Assembly: GCA_017462795.1 (NCBI GenBank)
Contig: JAFTQL010000042.1
Coordinates: 1-64,000 of the forward strand
Origin: Clostridia bacterium
GTDB taxonomy: Bacteria > Bacillota > Clostridia > Oscillospirales > CAG-272
Direction of reading: 5' to 3'
DNA length: 64,000 nt
Below are positions 43,055-53,298 of this stretch, in pieces. A program made the translations under genes and the position numbers. The notes beneath the pieces were generated by a model. It searched no databases, was not told where the DNA came from, and saw only the letters and a list, made by a program, of their open reading frames with translations. Numbering within the stretch: position 1 is the stretch's first letter; the number at the start of each line of letters is the position of its first letter.

Positions 43055-44821
43055 ATGTCACAGAAAAACAATATCGGTGAAAACGAGACTCCCGTAAAGC
43101 AGAAGGAGGTAAAGGTCATTCGCAGACCTATGACCGAAAGAAAATACGAAAGAGTTCTTGACGCATACGATCTTTGCAGGATCATTGCCAAGCACGGCGA
43201 CAGAATAGCCTTCTCATATTACGATAAAAGCAAAAAGCTTTGCGACCTCTCCTATGAGAGATTTTACAACAGAATAGTCCGCACCGCGGCGGGGCTTACA
43301 AGGAAGGGACTTGCGGGCAAGAAGGTCGCCATTATCGGTGAGACCTCGGTGGCATGGCTGGCTTCTTATCTTGCCATACTTGTAACGGGCGGCGTTGCCA
43401 TCCCCATGGACAAGGAGCTTGAGCCTGAGGCTATCATCGGACTTCTCGAGAGCGTTGACGCGGATGCCATCATTTATTCGGATCACTTCAACGGCAAGCT
43501 CGCGGACAAGATAGGCAAGAAGAGCTCTATCAAGCTGCTTATACCCATAGATCCCGACGAGGCTGAGCTGGCTCTGCCGAGGACCGTTGCCTACAGAGCG
43601 ATGAGAGCCGAGGGCAAGGCGGATGTAGACGCGGGCAATTTCAAGCTTTCTCCCGTGGCTAACAGAGAGGTGATGGCGGAAATGCTGTTTACCTCGGGTA
43701 CGACGGGTACAAGCAAATGCGTAATGCTCAGTCAGAAGAATATCTTCTCCGTTGTCAACTCCGCTCTTCAGAGCGTTGACTTCGGTCCTGATGACGTTAT
43801 CGTTTCCGTGCTTCCCGTACACCATACCTATGAGCTTGCCATCCTTCTGTGTGAGATGGATTACGGCGTTCATATATGTATAAACGATTCGCTGACACGT
43901 GTTCTCAAAAACTTCCAGACCTTCAAGCCCACGGGACTTATTCTTGTTCCTTTGTTCGTATACACCATCTACAAAAAGATATGGGCGGAGGCAAAGAAGA
44001 CGGGAAGAGAAAAGGTGCTCCGTCTGGGTCTGAGCGCGTCCCACGCTCTCAGAGCGGTAGGTATAGACAAGAGACGCGCCATATTCGCGGATGTTCTCAG
44101 CGCCTTTGGCGGCAGACTTGAAAGGATAATCTGCGGCGGAGCTGCGCTCAACCCCAAGATGATAGAGTTCTTTGACGATATAGGCATAGAGATATGCGAG
44201 GGCTTCGGTATCACCGAGTGCGCTCCTCTTACCTTTGTAACGCCTTACTATGCCCGTAAGATCGGGTCTGTCGGTCCTGCAGTTCCTTGCTGTCAGGGAC
44301 GTATCGACGGAGATACCGTCGGCGCTCACGGCTATATCGAGGGTGAGATACAGATCAAGGGTGACAACGTAATGCTGGGTTACTACAACAATCCCGAGGC
44401 AAACGCGGCGGCATTCACCGAGGACGGCTGGTTCCGCACGGGCGATATGGGATATATGGATAATGACGGATATTTCTATGTAACGGGCAGACTGAAATCG
44501 GTTATAGTACTTGAAAACGGAAAGAATATATTCCCCGAGGAGATAGAGGAATATCTGGGTGATATAGATCTTATTGCCGAGTCCGTTGTGGTCGGCAGAC
44601 AGAACGGCTCCGCGGTCAATCTTGTTGCCGTTGTGTTCCCCAACCTCACAAAGTTCAAGGATGACGCTACCACAGAGGAGATATATGAGGCGGTAAGCGC
44701 AGAGGTGAACAAGCTCAACAAGCGTCTGCCCTCCCACAAGCAGATCAAAAAGGTTGAGATCCGTGAGATAGAATTTGAAAAGACGTCCTCCAGAAAGATC
44801 AAGAGATATCTGGTAAAATAA
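43055..44821 (+). CDS. AMP-dependent acyl-CoA synthetase (long-chain type)
   Basis: A 588-residue adenylate-forming enzyme. The P-loop-like motif is LFTSGTTGTSK (near residue 213). The GFGITECAPL, GWFRTGDMGYMD and GRLKSVIVLENGKNIFPEEI motifs are diagnostic of long-chain acyl-CoA synthetases. The terminal lysine region (SSRKIKRYLVK) is intact. It would activate fatty acids with ATP and CoA at the membrane. It follows a MarR gene, probably its regulator. Confidence 0.88.
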   Translation: MSQKNNIGENETPVKQKEVKVIRRPMTERKYERVLDAYDLCRIIAKHGDRIAFSYYDKSKKLCDLSYERFYNRIVRTAAGLTRKGLAGKKVAIIGETSVAWLASYLAILVTGGVAIPMDKELEPEAIIGLLESVDADAIIYSDHFNGKLADKIGKKSSIKLLIPIDPDEAELALPRTVAYRAMRAEGKADVDAGNFKLSPVANREVMAEMLFTSGTTGTSKCVMLSQKNIFSVVNSALQSVDFGPDDVIVSVLPVHHTYELAILLCEMDYGVHICINDSLTRVLKNFQTFKPTGLILVPLFVYTIYKKIWAEAKKTGREKVLRLGLSASHALRAVGIDKRRAIFADVLSAFGGRLERIICGGAALNPKMIEFFDDIGIEICEGFGITECAPLTFVTPYYARKIGSVGPAVPCCQGRIDGDTVGAHGYIEGEIQIKGDNVMLGYYNNPEANAAAFTEDGWFRTGDMGYMDNDGYFYVTGRLKSVIVLENGKNIFPEEIEEYLGDIDLIAESVVVGRQNGSAVNLVAVVFPNLTKFKDDATTEEIYEAVSAEVNKLNKRLPSHKQIKKVEIREIEFEKTSSRKIKRYLVK

Positions 44822-44852
44822 GCACTAAAAGGTAAACAAATTATTAAAGTTA

Positions 44853-44881
44853 TTGACAAAGAGCCTACAATCCTATATAAT
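44853..44881 (+). promoter_or_regulatory. Promoter of the DegV/FakA operon
   Basis: TTGACA (44853-44858) and TATAAT (44876-44881), both perfect, with a 17-nt spacer. Confidence 0.85.
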
Positions 44882-44963
44882 TAGTTGGATATGACCCTTT
44901 AAATACGGTTAAGGCTGTGCCTCTGAGCTGTTCTCGGTACGGTCGGAAAGGAAACAAACAGTA

Positions 44964-45827
44964 ATGCGTGACTATGTAATTTTAACGGATTCGGGAACGG
45001 ATCTTTCTCCCGCGAAGGCTGAAGAGCTGGGTGTCCGTGTCATTGACCTGATGGTTATTATGGAGGGCGGTGAGCCTACTCCAAACAGAGATGTTGATCC
45101 CAAGGAGTTTTACGCTTTTCTCCGCTCAAAGAAGATGGCTACGACATCCGCTATCAATGTTGAGACCTTCACAAATATTATGGAGGAGATAGTAAAAGAG
45201 GGAAAGGACGTGCTTTATATGGGCTTTTCCTCGGGACTCAGCGCCACCTACAGCGCGGGACGCCTCGCCGCCGAAGAGGTGGCGGCAAAGTACCCCGACA
45301 GCAAGGTTCTGGCTACTGATACTCTCTGCGCTTCTCTCGGACAGGGACTTTTCGTTTACCATGCCGCAAAGATGCAGAAGGCGGGCGCGTCCATTGATGA
45401 GGTCTATGAGTGGGCGGAGCAGAACAAGCTTCACCTTTGTCATTGGTTTACCGTAAATGATCTCATGTTCCTCAAGAGAGGCGGACGTGTAAGTGCCGCA
45501 ACCGCTGTTATGGGAACAATGCTCAATATCAAGCCCGTAATGCATGTTGACAATGAGGGACATCTTGTAAAAATGTCCACCGCGAGAGGCAGAAAGGCAT
45601 CCATTGACGCTTTGTTTGAGAAGTTTAAGGAGACCGCTATCGACGGAGCCTCCCAGACGATATTTATCTGTCACGGCGACTGTATCGATGATGCCAACTA
45701 TCTCGCTGACCGACTGAAAAAAGAGGCGGGTGTCAAGGAGATATTTATTGACTACACCGGTGTGGTTATCGGCGCTCATTCCGGCCCCGGCACACTTGCC
45801 ATATTCTATCTTGGAACTGAGAGGTAA
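44964..45827 (+). CDS. fakB: DegV family fatty-acid-binding protein (FakB-like)
   Basis: A 287-residue DegV protein. YVILTDSGTDLS at the start, GFSSGLSATYSAG (near residue 90) and FIDYTGVVIGAHSGPGTLAIFY near the end are family signatures for the fatty-acid head-group site. FakB presents fatty acids to the kinase FakA. FakA follows 6 bases downstream, which strongly supports the assignment. A GGAAAGGA site precedes the ATG. Confidence 0.87.
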   Translation: MRDYVILTDSGTDLSPAKAEELGVRVIDLMVIMEGGEPTPNRDVDPKEFYAFLRSKKMATTSAINVETFTNIMEEIVKEGKDVLYMGFSSGLSATYSAGRLAAEEVAAKYPDSKVLATDTLCASLGQGLFVYHAAKMQKAGASIDEVYEWAEQNKLHLCHWFTVNDLMFLKRGGRVSAATAVMGTMLNIKPVMHVDNEGHLVKMSTARGRKASIDALFEKFKETAIDGASQTIFICHGDCIDDANYLADRLKKEAGVKEIFIDYTGVVIGAHSGPGTLAIFYLGTER

Positions 45828-45833
45828 TTGAAA

Positions 45834-47477
45834 ATGAAGCTTGACGGACCTTCGCTATATGCCATGATGCTGTCGGCGGCTAATGCCCTTGACAACAATA
45901 AGACCGCTATAAACAATATGAACGTATTTCCCGTTCCCGACGGAGATACGGGTATCAATATGTCACTGACTCTCAGCGCCGTAAAGAATCTTGAGGAGTC
46001 ATTTGACAAGCAGAACGTATCCGAGCTTTCCAAAAAGATAGCTTCTCTTATACTCCGCGCGGCAAGAGGAAACTCCGGCGCTATCATTTCTCTGTTCTTC
46101 AGAGGAATGTCCAAGGCGTTCTGTGACGTTGAGGAGGCAAGCACCACTGATGTTGCGCGCGCTTTCAGAAAGGGAACGGAGGAAGCATACAGAGCGGTAA
46201 TGAACCCCACCGAGGGTACTATACTCACTGTAATGCGCCGCTGTGCCGAGGAGGCTGAAAAAGCGGTTGCGGAGAACAGATTCGCTCCCGATGATGTTCG
46301 CGGACTGTTTTCATACATAGTTGACATGGGAGATGAGGCGCTCGCGCACACACCCGACCAGCTTCCCATACTCAAGGAAGTTAATGTGGTCGACGCGGGC
46401 GGATACGGCTTTATGACAGCGCTTAACGGTATGCTTTCGGCGCTCAACAACAAGCCTGTGGTTCAGCTGGATACTTCCGATGAACCCAAGGAAGCGGATT
46501 TTTCCGAGTTCGATACTGAGAGCATTACATTCCCCTATTGTACCGAGTGTATCGTTGAGAAATACGACGAGTTTGCGGGAGAGGGCAAGGCGGACGAATT
46601 CCATGCCTTCCTCGGCGGTATAGGTGACAGCCTTGTATTTATTGAGGACGAGTCCATTATCAAGGTACACGTTCACACCGATCATCCCGGACTTGTTATG
46701 GAGAATGCCTGCAAGTACGGTATGCTGGCGACCGTAAAGGTAGAGAACATGCGCAAGCAGCACTCCGCTATCGTCGCGGGCGAGCAGAAGAAGGCAGAGC
46801 CTGCCGTTGCCGCTCCCGAAAAGACCTTTGGCTTTGTCAGTGTTTGTATGGGCGACGGTATCAGAGAGACCTTTGTTGACCTTGGTGTTGACAATATAAT
46901 CTTTGGCGGTCAGACAATGAACCCCAGTACACAGGACATTATCGACGGAGTAAACAAGACCCCCGCCGAGATCGTGTATGTACTGCCCAATAACAAGAAC
47001 ATTTATCTTGTTGCCGTTCAGGCGGCAAAGCTTGTCAAGGACAAGAAGGTGGTGGTTCTCGGAACACGCAGTGTTCCTCAGGGTATCTCGGCTATGCTCG
47101 CGTTTGATCCCGAGGGAACAGAGGAGAGCAACACCGCCGCGATGGAAGAGGCGGTCAAAAATGTGACCAGCATGTCTGTCACCAACGCTGTAAGAGATAC
47201 CACTATTGACGGACAACATATTGAGAACGGTCAGATGATGGGTATGCTTGACGGAGCTATCAGCTGCGTTGCCGATACATGCGAGGAATGCCTTGAAAAG
47301 CTGACTCTTAATATGACAGACGCTTCATTTGTCACCGTGTTCTACGGCGAGGAGGTCTCCGATGAGCAGGCTGAGGGTGCTGTGACTATCATAAAGAACG
47401 CAGTTCCCGACGCGGAGGTAGTCTCCATCAAGGGCGGTCAGCCGATCTACAGCTACATTATATCTGTTGAAAAGTAA
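45834..47477 (+). CDS. fakA: Fatty acid kinase subunit FakA (DAK2/DhaL domain protein)
   Basis: A 547-residue protein. The N-terminal DhaL domain holds the metal and ATP site in NMNVFPVPDGDTGINMSLTL (about residues 26-45), with GNSGAIISLFFRGM. The middle DAK1-like region includes GGQTMNPSTQDIIDGV, and the C-terminus has a DegV-like fold ending GGQPIYSYIISVE. It phosphorylates FakB-bound fatty acid for phospholipid synthesis via PlsX/PlsY. ATG 45834 follows GAGAGG; the TTG at 45828 is less likely. Confidence 0.88.
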   Translation: MKLDGPSLYAMMLSAANALDNNKTAINNMNVFPVPDGDTGINMSLTLSAVKNLEESFDKQNVSELSKKIASLILRAARGNSGAIISLFFRGMSKAFCDVEEASTTDVARAFRKGTEEAYRAVMNPTEGTILTVMRRCAEEAEKAVAENRFAPDDVRGLFSYIVDMGDEALAHTPDQLPILKEVNVVDAGGYGFMTALNGMLSALNNKPVVQLDTSDEPKEADFSEFDTESITFPYCTECIVEKYDEFAGEGKADEFHAFLGGIGDSLVFIEDESIIKVHVHTDHPGLVMENACKYGMLATVKVENMRKQHSAIVAGEQKKAEPAVAAPEKTFGFVSVCMGDGIRETFVDLGVDNIIFGGQTMNPSTQDIIDGVNKTPAEIVYVLPNNKNIYLVAVQAAKLVKDKKVVVLGTRSVPQGISAMLAFDPEGTEESNTAAMEEAVKNVTSMSVTNAVRDTTIDGQHIENGQMMGMLDGAISCVADTCEECLEKLTLNMTDASFVTVFYGEEVSDEQAEGAVTIIKNAVPDAEVVSIKGGQPIYSYIISVEK

Positions 47478-47486
47478 ATAATATAC

Positions 47487-47522
47487 TTTGAGGGAAGCTT
47501 TTTAAAAAAAGTTTCCCTCAAA
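47487..47522 (+). terminator. Stem-loop after fakA
   Basis: TTTGAGGGAA and TTCCCTCAAA pair around a TTTTTAAAAAAA centre. The arms match a hairpin at 51425-51460, so it may belong to a repeat family. The T run is internal rather than downstream. Confidence 0.5.
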
Positions 47523-47536
47523 CTATTTAAAAAATC

Positions 47537-47565
47537 TTGTAATATCGGTGTGTTAGTGGTATAAT
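47537..47565 (+). promoter_or_regulatory. Promoter of the pseudouridine synthase gene
   Basis: TTGTAA (47537-47542) and TATAAT (47560-47565) with a 17-nt spacer. Confidence 0.55.
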
Positions 47566-47610
47566 ATATAAAATAGGGTAATTGTGCGAGACAGGCTGTG
47601 GGAGGATAGT

Positions 47611-48561
47611 ATGGAATACAGGATAGGCGCTGAGTCTCACGGCAAAACTGTGCTTGAGATAATAAAAAAACAGCTTGGGATATCCCATGCCATGTTAAAG
47701 CATCTGAAGTTTACGGAAAACGGCATAATGCTTAACGGAGCTCATGTAACGGTGAGGCGCGTCGTCAGCGAGGGAGATATTCTCTCGCTTGCCGTTGAGG
47801 ACAGGGAGAATCCCGAGAAGCTTACGCCCTGCGATCTTGACCTGAGGATAGCTTACGAGGATGCCGATGTTGTAGTCCCAGACAAGCCCTCCGATATGCC
47901 TACTCATCAGTCCTTCGGGCATTATGGCGATACAGTGGCGAATGCCCTTGCGTACAGATACGCGGAACAGGGAATACCCTTTGTGTTCCGTCCCGTCAAC
48001 CGTCTGGACAGAAATACCAGCGGACTTTTGCTCATAGCGAGAAACCGTATCAGCGCGGGGTATCTTGCGGAGGCGATGAGAGAGCACAGGATACACAAGC
48101 AGTATGTTGCCATACTCAGAGGCGTTTTGCCGCAGGACAGCGGAATTATAGATCCTTATATGCGAAGAACGGAGAAGAGTGTTATCGTCCGCGAGGTCTG
48201 CGGAGAGGGCGAGGGCGGCGACAGGGCGCTTACCGAATACAGCGTGATCTGCCGCAGTGACACGCACACGCTTGTCCGCGCCTGTCCGAAAACAGGGCGC
48301 ACCCATCAGCTGAGAGTTCATTTCGCAAGTCTGGGCTGTCCCATTGAGGGGGACGACATATACGGAGAGGCGAGCGAGCTTATCGGACGGCACGCGCTTC
48401 ATTCCATCTGCCTCACGTTCCCTTGCCGTGACGGGAAGGGAGAGGTGACCGTAAGATCGGAGCTGCCCGGGGACATGCGCCGTCTGGCTGAGGCGGTATT
48501 TGGCGCGGGATACGCGGATATTGACGGTGAGATCAAAAAATATGCAAGCAGTAGCTTATAA
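47611..48561 (+). CDS. RluD-type pseudouridine synthase
   Basis: A 316-residue RNA-modifying enzyme of the RluA/RluD family. An N-terminal S4 RNA-binding domain (about 1-62) is followed by the catalytic domain, with the active Asp in NRLDRNTSGLLL. KTGRTHQLRVHFASLG is the other family hallmark. It isomerises uridines in rRNA or tRNA; the sites are not predictable. ATG 47611 follows GGGAGGA; GTG 47584 is rejected. Confidence 0.88.
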   Translation: MEYRIGAESHGKTVLEIIKKQLGISHAMLKHLKFTENGIMLNGAHVTVRRVVSEGDILSLAVEDRENPEKLTPCDLDLRIAYEDADVVVPDKPSDMPTHQSFGHYGDTVANALAYRYAEQGIPFVFRPVNRLDRNTSGLLLIARNRISAGYLAEAMREHRIHKQYVAILRGVLPQDSGIIDPYMRRTEKSVIVREVCGEGEGGDRALTEYSVICRSDTHTLVRACPKTGRTHQLRVHFASLGCPIEGDDIYGEASELIGRHALHSICLTFPCRDGKGEVTVRSELPGDMRRLAEAVFGAGYADIDGEIKKYASSSL

Positions 48562-48585
48562 TACCATAAACAGAGGAAGAGGATA

Positions 48586-49746
48586 ATGAATTCAAATCTG
48601 CCGCGATCGGGACAGTATGAGAATGAGATGACGGTAAAGGAAACCGAAAAGATCAAGCAAAAAGAAAAGCTCCGTATACCGAGAGCTGTAAGGATCATAT
48701 ATATAATAGCCGCCGCATGTGTGCCGCTGTACGTTGCTTTTTTGTTCAGCGAGGGCTTTTCGGATTTTTTCAACAGAAACATAAGCTCGGTATTCAGGGC
48801 TTTTTTGGCGCATCTCACGGGCTGGATCCCGTTCTCGCTCGCGGAATTCGCGCTTATACTTCTGCCTGTGTGGGTGGTTGTCATATCAAGGCTTATTCTC
48901 AGGTTTTACGGTGATTCACTCAAGGAGATGCTCAGCGGTATTATATGTATTTTTTCTATAATCGCTGTGGTGTTTTCCACGTTTACCATAGGCTTCGCGC
49001 CTGCTTACCGTGGCTCTACACTTGATAAGAAGCTGGGCATAGAGCGAGTTGACGTGAGCGCACGGGAGCTTTATGATACGGCGGTGATACTTGCGGAGCA
49101 TCTCAATTCCGAGGTGGCAAGCATATCCTACGGCGCGGACGGATTTTCCGTTATGCCCTACAACTATTCGCAGATGAATGATGAGCTTATCAAGGCGTAT
49201 GACAAGGCGTGTGACGACTATGATTTTATTCAGCGTCTTGACAGCAAGCTCAAGCCTGTTATGCTCAGCGAGGCTATGTCATATACTCATATTACGGGAG
49301 TGTACACCTTCTTTACGGGCGAGGCGAACATAAACGTCGCTTTCCCCGACTATACCGTGCCCTATACAGCGGCTCACGAGCTATCCCATCAAAGGGGAAT
49401 AGCAAGGGAGAATGAGGCTAATTTTATGGCTTTCCTTGTTTGCATCCGCTCTGAGGACAGCTATATAAGGTACAGTGCGTATCTCAATCTTTACGAATAT
49501 GTTATGTCGGCGCTTGCGGGTGCTGACAGCGAGCTTTATATGAGAGCCTATGCAAAGCTGCCCGACTGTGTCAGGGGTGAGATGGCGGCATATTCCGAAT
49601 TTTATGACAAATACCGTGATTCCACCGCCTCTGAGATATCGGGAGCTGTAAACAACACCTTTCTGATCATTCACGGAACGGAGGGAACAAAGAGCTACGG
49701 TATGGTCGTTGATCTCGCGGTTGCATATTTTAAGGCTCAGCAGTAA
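48586..49746 (+). CDS. DUF3810 membrane protein with a metallopeptidase motif
   Basis: A 386-residue protein. Three hydrophobic segments lie in residues 30-140. A large domain outside the membrane then carries AHELSHQRGIARENEANF, an HExxH zinc motif with a downstream Glu (near residue 265). This matches DUF3810, a putative zinc peptidase family of unknown substrate. It follows the pseudouridine synthase by 24 bases and murA lies 36 bases after it. A GAGGAAGAGGA site precedes the ATG. Confidence 0.82.
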   Translation: MNSNLPRSGQYENEMTVKETEKIKQKEKLRIPRAVRIIYIIAAACVPLYVAFLFSEGFSDFFNRNISSVFRAFLAHLTGWIPFSLAEFALILLPVWVVVISRLILRFYGDSLKEMLSGIICIFSIIAVVFSTFTIGFAPAYRGSTLDKKLGIERVDVSARELYDTAVILAEHLNSEVASISYGADGFSVMPYNYSQMNDELIKAYDKACDDYDFIQRLDSKLKPVMLSEAMSYTHITGVYTFFTGEANINVAFPDYTVPYTAAHELSHQRGIARENEANFMAFLVCIRSEDSYIRYSAYLNLYEYVMSALAGADSELYMRAYAKLPDCVRGEMAAYSEFYDKYRDSTASEISGAVNNTFLIIHGTEGTKSYGMVVDLAVAYFKAQQ

Positions 49747-49782
49747 TATTATTATATTATCGACACCCAACGGAGGCTGATT

Positions 49783-51045
49783 ATGGAAAAACTGATTATC
49801 CGTGGCGGTAAGCCGCTTTACGGTGATGTTAATATTAGCGGAATGAAAAACTCTGCCCTCCCCATCATCTTTGGTTCTATAGTTGCAAACGATATCTGTA
49901 CCATAGGTAATGTTCCCGATGTTTCCGATATTTCGCTGGCGCTTGACACCTTGCGTACCATCGGCGCTAAGATAAGATTTGTAAATACCGATACCGTTAT
50001 GATAGATACCAGAGGAGTTGTGATGAAAAGCCCTCCTCTTGAATATGTCAGTAAAATGCGCGGATCGACCTACCTTATCGGCGCAATGCTCGGGCGATTC
50101 GGAGAGGCGCAGGTGGGCTACCCCGGCGGATGTGATTTCGGCACACGTCCGATCAACCAGCATATCAAGGGCTTTGAGCTTCTCGGCGCTAAGGTGGCTT
50201 ACGGAAGCGACGGTAACATAAACGCTGTCGCCCCCGACGGACTTAAGGGGACGTTTATCTATTTTGATATCGCCTCCGTTGGCTCAACAATAAATGTTAT
50301 GCTGGCGGCGATATTCGCGGAGGGAACGACTGTGATCGAGAATGCCGCGCGCGAGCCGCACATTGTTGATACCGCAAGCTTTCTCAATGCCTGCGGTGCG
50401 GATATCTCGGGTGCGGGCACCAGCATGATAAGAATACGGGGCGTCAAGGCTCTGCACGGATGCAACTACGATCTCGCTCCCGACATGATAGAGGCGGGTA
50501 CATATATGGCGGCGGTTGCGGCGGCAGGCGGGCAGGTGACTGTCAGGCGCATAATACCAAAGCACATGGAATCGGTGACTGTAAAGCTCAAGGAGATCGG
50601 CGTAGGCGTAGATGTGGGCGATGATTACATAACCGTTACGTCAGACAGAAAATACCGCGGTACGGAAATTCAGACCAACCCTTATCCCGGCTTTCCCACG
50701 GATATGCACCCGCAATTTACCGCTATGCTATGTCTTTCCCGCGGTGTCAGCAAGATAACCGAGCGGGTGTGGAACGGACGCTTCAAATACACTGAGGAGC
50801 TTATTAAAATGGGCGCGAATATCGATGTTATCGATGGAACAGCCCATATCAACGGTGTCTCATCTCTTCACGGCGCGGCTGTACGCTCGGGCGACCTCAG
50901 AGCGGGCGCAAGCCTTGTCATCGCGGGGCTCGCCGCCGACGGAGAGACCACCGTCACGGGACTGGAGTGCATTGACCGTGGCTACGAGGATCTTGTGGAA
51001 AAGCTGAAAAGCCTTGGGGCTGATATTCAGAGAGTGGAGTATTAG
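49783..51045 (+). CDS. murA: UDP-N-acetylglucosamine 1-carboxyvinyltransferase
   Basis: A 420-residue enoylpyruvyl transferase for the first step of peptidoglycan synthesis. The active cysteine lies in YPGGCDFGTRPINQH (near residue 112), equivalent to the GGCAIG loop targeted by fosfomycin. GGKPLYGDVNISGMKNSALP at the N-terminus and TDMHPQFTAM are other signatures. ACGGAGG precedes the ATG. Clostridia often have two murA copies, and which this is cannot be told. Confidence 0.93.
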   Translation: MEKLIIRGGKPLYGDVNISGMKNSALPIIFGSIVANDICTIGNVPDVSDISLALDTLRTIGAKIRFVNTDTVMIDTRGVVMKSPPLEYVSKMRGSTYLIGAMLGRFGEAQVGYPGGCDFGTRPINQHIKGFELLGAKVAYGSDGNINAVAPDGLKGTFIYFDIASVGSTINVMLAAIFAEGTTVIENAAREPHIVDTASFLNACGADISGAGTSMIRIRGVKALHGCNYDLAPDMIEAGTYMAAVAAAGGQVTVRRIIPKHMESVTVKLKEIGVGVDVGDDYITVTSDRKYRGTEIQTNPYPGFPTDMHPQFTAMLCLSRGVSKITERVWNGRFKYTEELIKMGANIDVIDGTAHINGVSSLHGAAVRSGDLRAGASLVIAGLAADGETTVTGLECIDRGYEDLVEKLKSLGADIQRVEY

Positions 51046-51477
51046 ATAGTTTTTTTGGAATGCGGTTCAGGGATGCGAGGATGCGAGGATGCGGTTCTTG
51101 GAGAAACTTCTTTCAAGAAGTTTCTCCAAACCTCTTCAAGAACTTTAAAGAGTTTGGTTTGGTCAGGAAAATATTGTTTTATGGGCAAGTGATCATCTGC
51201 AGATCATAAGGAAAAAACTCGCACGCGCTGCTGCACGCTTAGCGAGTTTTATTTTTATCTGAAACAGGATGCGGTTCAGGGATGTAGTTTAGGATGCGGT
51301 TCTTGGAGAAACTTCTTGAAAGAAGTTTCTCCAAACCTCTTCAAGAACTTTAAAGAGTTGGGCTTGCCCATAAAACAACATTTCCTTGACCGATCCCAGC
51401 TTTTCAAAGTTCTTTGAAGGGAGCTTGAGGGAAACTTTCTCGAAAGAAAGTTTCCCTCAAAAAAACACAAACTATCT
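51046..51477. repeat. Hairpin-rich repeat region between murA and lepA
   Basis: No gene is seen. Two direct copies (51090-51153 and 51295-51357) each contain a 15-bp hairpin (TTGGAGAAACTTCTT/AAGAAGTTTCTCCAA) followed by CTCTT-AAGAG. An inverted pair, CAGGAAAATATTGTTTTATG (from 51164) and CATAAAACAACATTTCCTTG (to 51388), flanks a terminator at 51214-51256 (AAAACTCGC/GCGAGTTTT then ATTTTTAT). A further hairpin, TTGAGGGAAACTTTCT/AGAAAGTTTCCCTCAA, lies at 51425-51460. Confidence 0.75.
51214..51256 (+). terminator. Terminator after murA
   Basis: AAAACTCGC and GCGAGTTTT with a 19-nt loop that can pair further, followed by ATTTTTAT. A preceding A run makes it usable on the minus strand for lepA too. 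Confidence 0.7.
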
Positions 51478-53298
51478 TCAATTATCATCATCCAGCTTAA
51501 GCACAGCCATGAAAGCCTCGGGGGAGACTTGGACTGAGCCGAGCTGGCGCATTTTCTTTTTACCCTCTTTTTGTTTTTCGAGCAGCTTCTTTTTACGGGT
51601 GATATCACCGCCGTAGCACTTGGCGAGGACGTCCTTACGCATAGCCTTGACGGTCTCGCGGGCGATGATACGTGAGCCGATAGCGGCTTGTATGGGCACT
51701 TCAAAGAGCTGACGCGGTATATTGTCCTTGAGCTTTTCTGCGATACGTCTTGCTCTGCCGTATGCCTTTTCCTCGTGTACTATAAACGAGAGCGCGTCCA
51801 CCTGCTCGGAGTTGAGCAGGAAATCAAGCTTGACAAGCTTACTGGGGACATAGTCTCCAAGCTCGTAGTCAAGGGAGGCGTAACCGCGGGAGCGGCTCTT
51901 GAGAGCGTCAAAGAAATCGTAAATTATCTCATTGAGTGGCAGATCATAGTGAAGCTCAACACGGGCAGTGTCGATGTACTTCATATCAATAAACGTACCT
52001 CTCCTGTCCTGACAAAGATCCATAAGACCGCCAACAAACTCTGTGGGAGTGATTATGTTAGCCTTAACGATAGGCTCGTAAGCCACCTCGATCTCATCGG
52101 CGGGGGGGAAGTTTGAGGGGTTGTCTATACGCACGGTCTCACCGTCCCTGCGCTTTACCTCATAGATAACGGAGGGAGCTGTGGTGATAAGGTCAAGATT
52201 GAACTCACGCTCAAGTCTTTCCTCGATTATCTCCATATGGAGAAGTCCGAGGAAGCCGCAACGGAAGCCGAAGCCGAGGGCAATGGATGTCTCAGGCTCA
52301 AAAACAAGGGCGGCGTCGTTGAGGCGGAGCTTTTCAAGAGCATCGCGGAGGTCGCCGTACTTTGCGCCGTCAGCGGGATAGATACCCGCGTAGACCATGG
52401 GCTGTATAGCCTTGAAGCCGGGGAGCGCCTCGGCGGTGGGGTTGTCCTCAAGGGTGATGGTATCGCCCACCTGTGTATCTCCGACGCTCTTTATGGACGC
52501 GGTGATGTATCCAACGTCTCCCGCGGAGATAACATCACACTTCTGAAGTCCGAAGGGGGTCATATATCCTACGTCCACAACATCGAATACCGCTCCGGTG
52601 CTCATCAGCTTTATCTTGTCGCCGCTCTTCAGCGAGCCGTCAAACACGCGCACATTGACTACGACACCGAGATAGCTGTCGTAGTAGGAATCAAATATAA
52701 GAGCCTTAAGGGGAGCGTCCGCGTCACCCGAGGGGGCGGGAACATCACGCACTATTGCCTCAAGCACCTGCTCTATGTTTAGTCCTGTCTTTGCGGAAAC
52801 AGCGGGGCAGCCCTCGGCGGGAATGCCGATGACATCCTCTATCTCGCTCCTTACGCGCTCCACGTCCGCGGAGGGCAGATCTATTTTGTTTATAACGGGA
52901 ACTATCTCAAGGTTTGCGTCCACGGCAAGGTACGCGTTGGCAAGCGTCTGAGCCTCAATACCCTGAGTGGCATCCACCACAAGCAGAGCGCCGTCGCAGG
53001 CGTTGAGAGAACGCGAGACCTCATAGTTGAAGTCCACGTGACCGGGGGTGTCGATGAGATTAAATTCGTATGCTTCGCCGTCCTTGGCGTTATAGTTGAG
53101 ACGGACAGCGGTCGCCTTTATTGTGATGCCGCGTTCCTTTTCCAGCTCCATGTTATCAAGGAGTCTGTTTTCCATCTCGCGCTGTGAGACCGTCTGAGTT
53201 GCCTCAAGGATCCTGTCGGCAAGTGTGGACTTACCGTGGTCGATGTGAGCGATAATGGAAAAGTTTCTTATATGCTTTTGCTTTTCGGTGTTAGCCAT
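51478..53298 (-). CDS. lepA: Elongation factor 4 (LepA)
   Basis: A 606-residue ribosomal GTPase of normal length. G motifs are [14 protein letters not shown] (G1), DTPGHVDF (G3) and NKIDLP (G4). The LepA-specific C-terminus is present, ending in [20 protein letters not shown]. It acts on translating ribosomes. The start is the ATG at 53298, preceded by GGAGA; the frame extends upstream to 53382 without a ribosome site. Confidence 0.95.
   Translation of the reverse strand: MANTEKQKHIRNFSIIAHIDHGKSTLADRILEATQTVSQREMENRLLDNMELEKERGITIKATAVRLNYNAKDGEAYEFNLIDTPGHVDFNYEVSRSLNACDGALLVVDATQGIEAQTLANAYLAVDANLEIVPVINKIDLPSADVERVRSEIEDVIGIPAEGCPAVSAKTGLNIEQVLEAIVRDVPAPSGDADAPLKALIFDSYYDSYLGVVVNVRVFDGSLKSGDKIKLMSTGAVFDVVDVGYMTPFGLQKCDVISAGDVGYITASIKSVGDTQVGDTITLEDNPTAEALPGFKAIQPMVYAGIYPADGAKYGDLRDALEKLRLNDAALVFEPETSIALGFGFRCGFLGLLHMEIIEERLEREFNLDLITTAPSVIYEVKRRDGETVRIDNPSNFPPADEIEVAYEPIVKANIITPTEFVGGLMDLCQDRRGTFIDMKYIDTARVELHYDLPLNEIIYDFFDALKSRSRGYASLDYELGDYVPSKLVKLDFLLNSEQVDALSFIVHEEKAYGRARRIAEKLKDNIPRQLFEVPIQAAIGSRIIARETVKAMRKDVLAKCYGGDITRKKKLLEKQKEGKKKMRQLGSVQVSPEAFMAVLKLDDDN

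Noticed and set aside
43214..44737. A 507-codon frame opposite the acyl-CoA synthetase
   Set aside because: It is an antisense shadow created by the codon bias of a well-supported gene.
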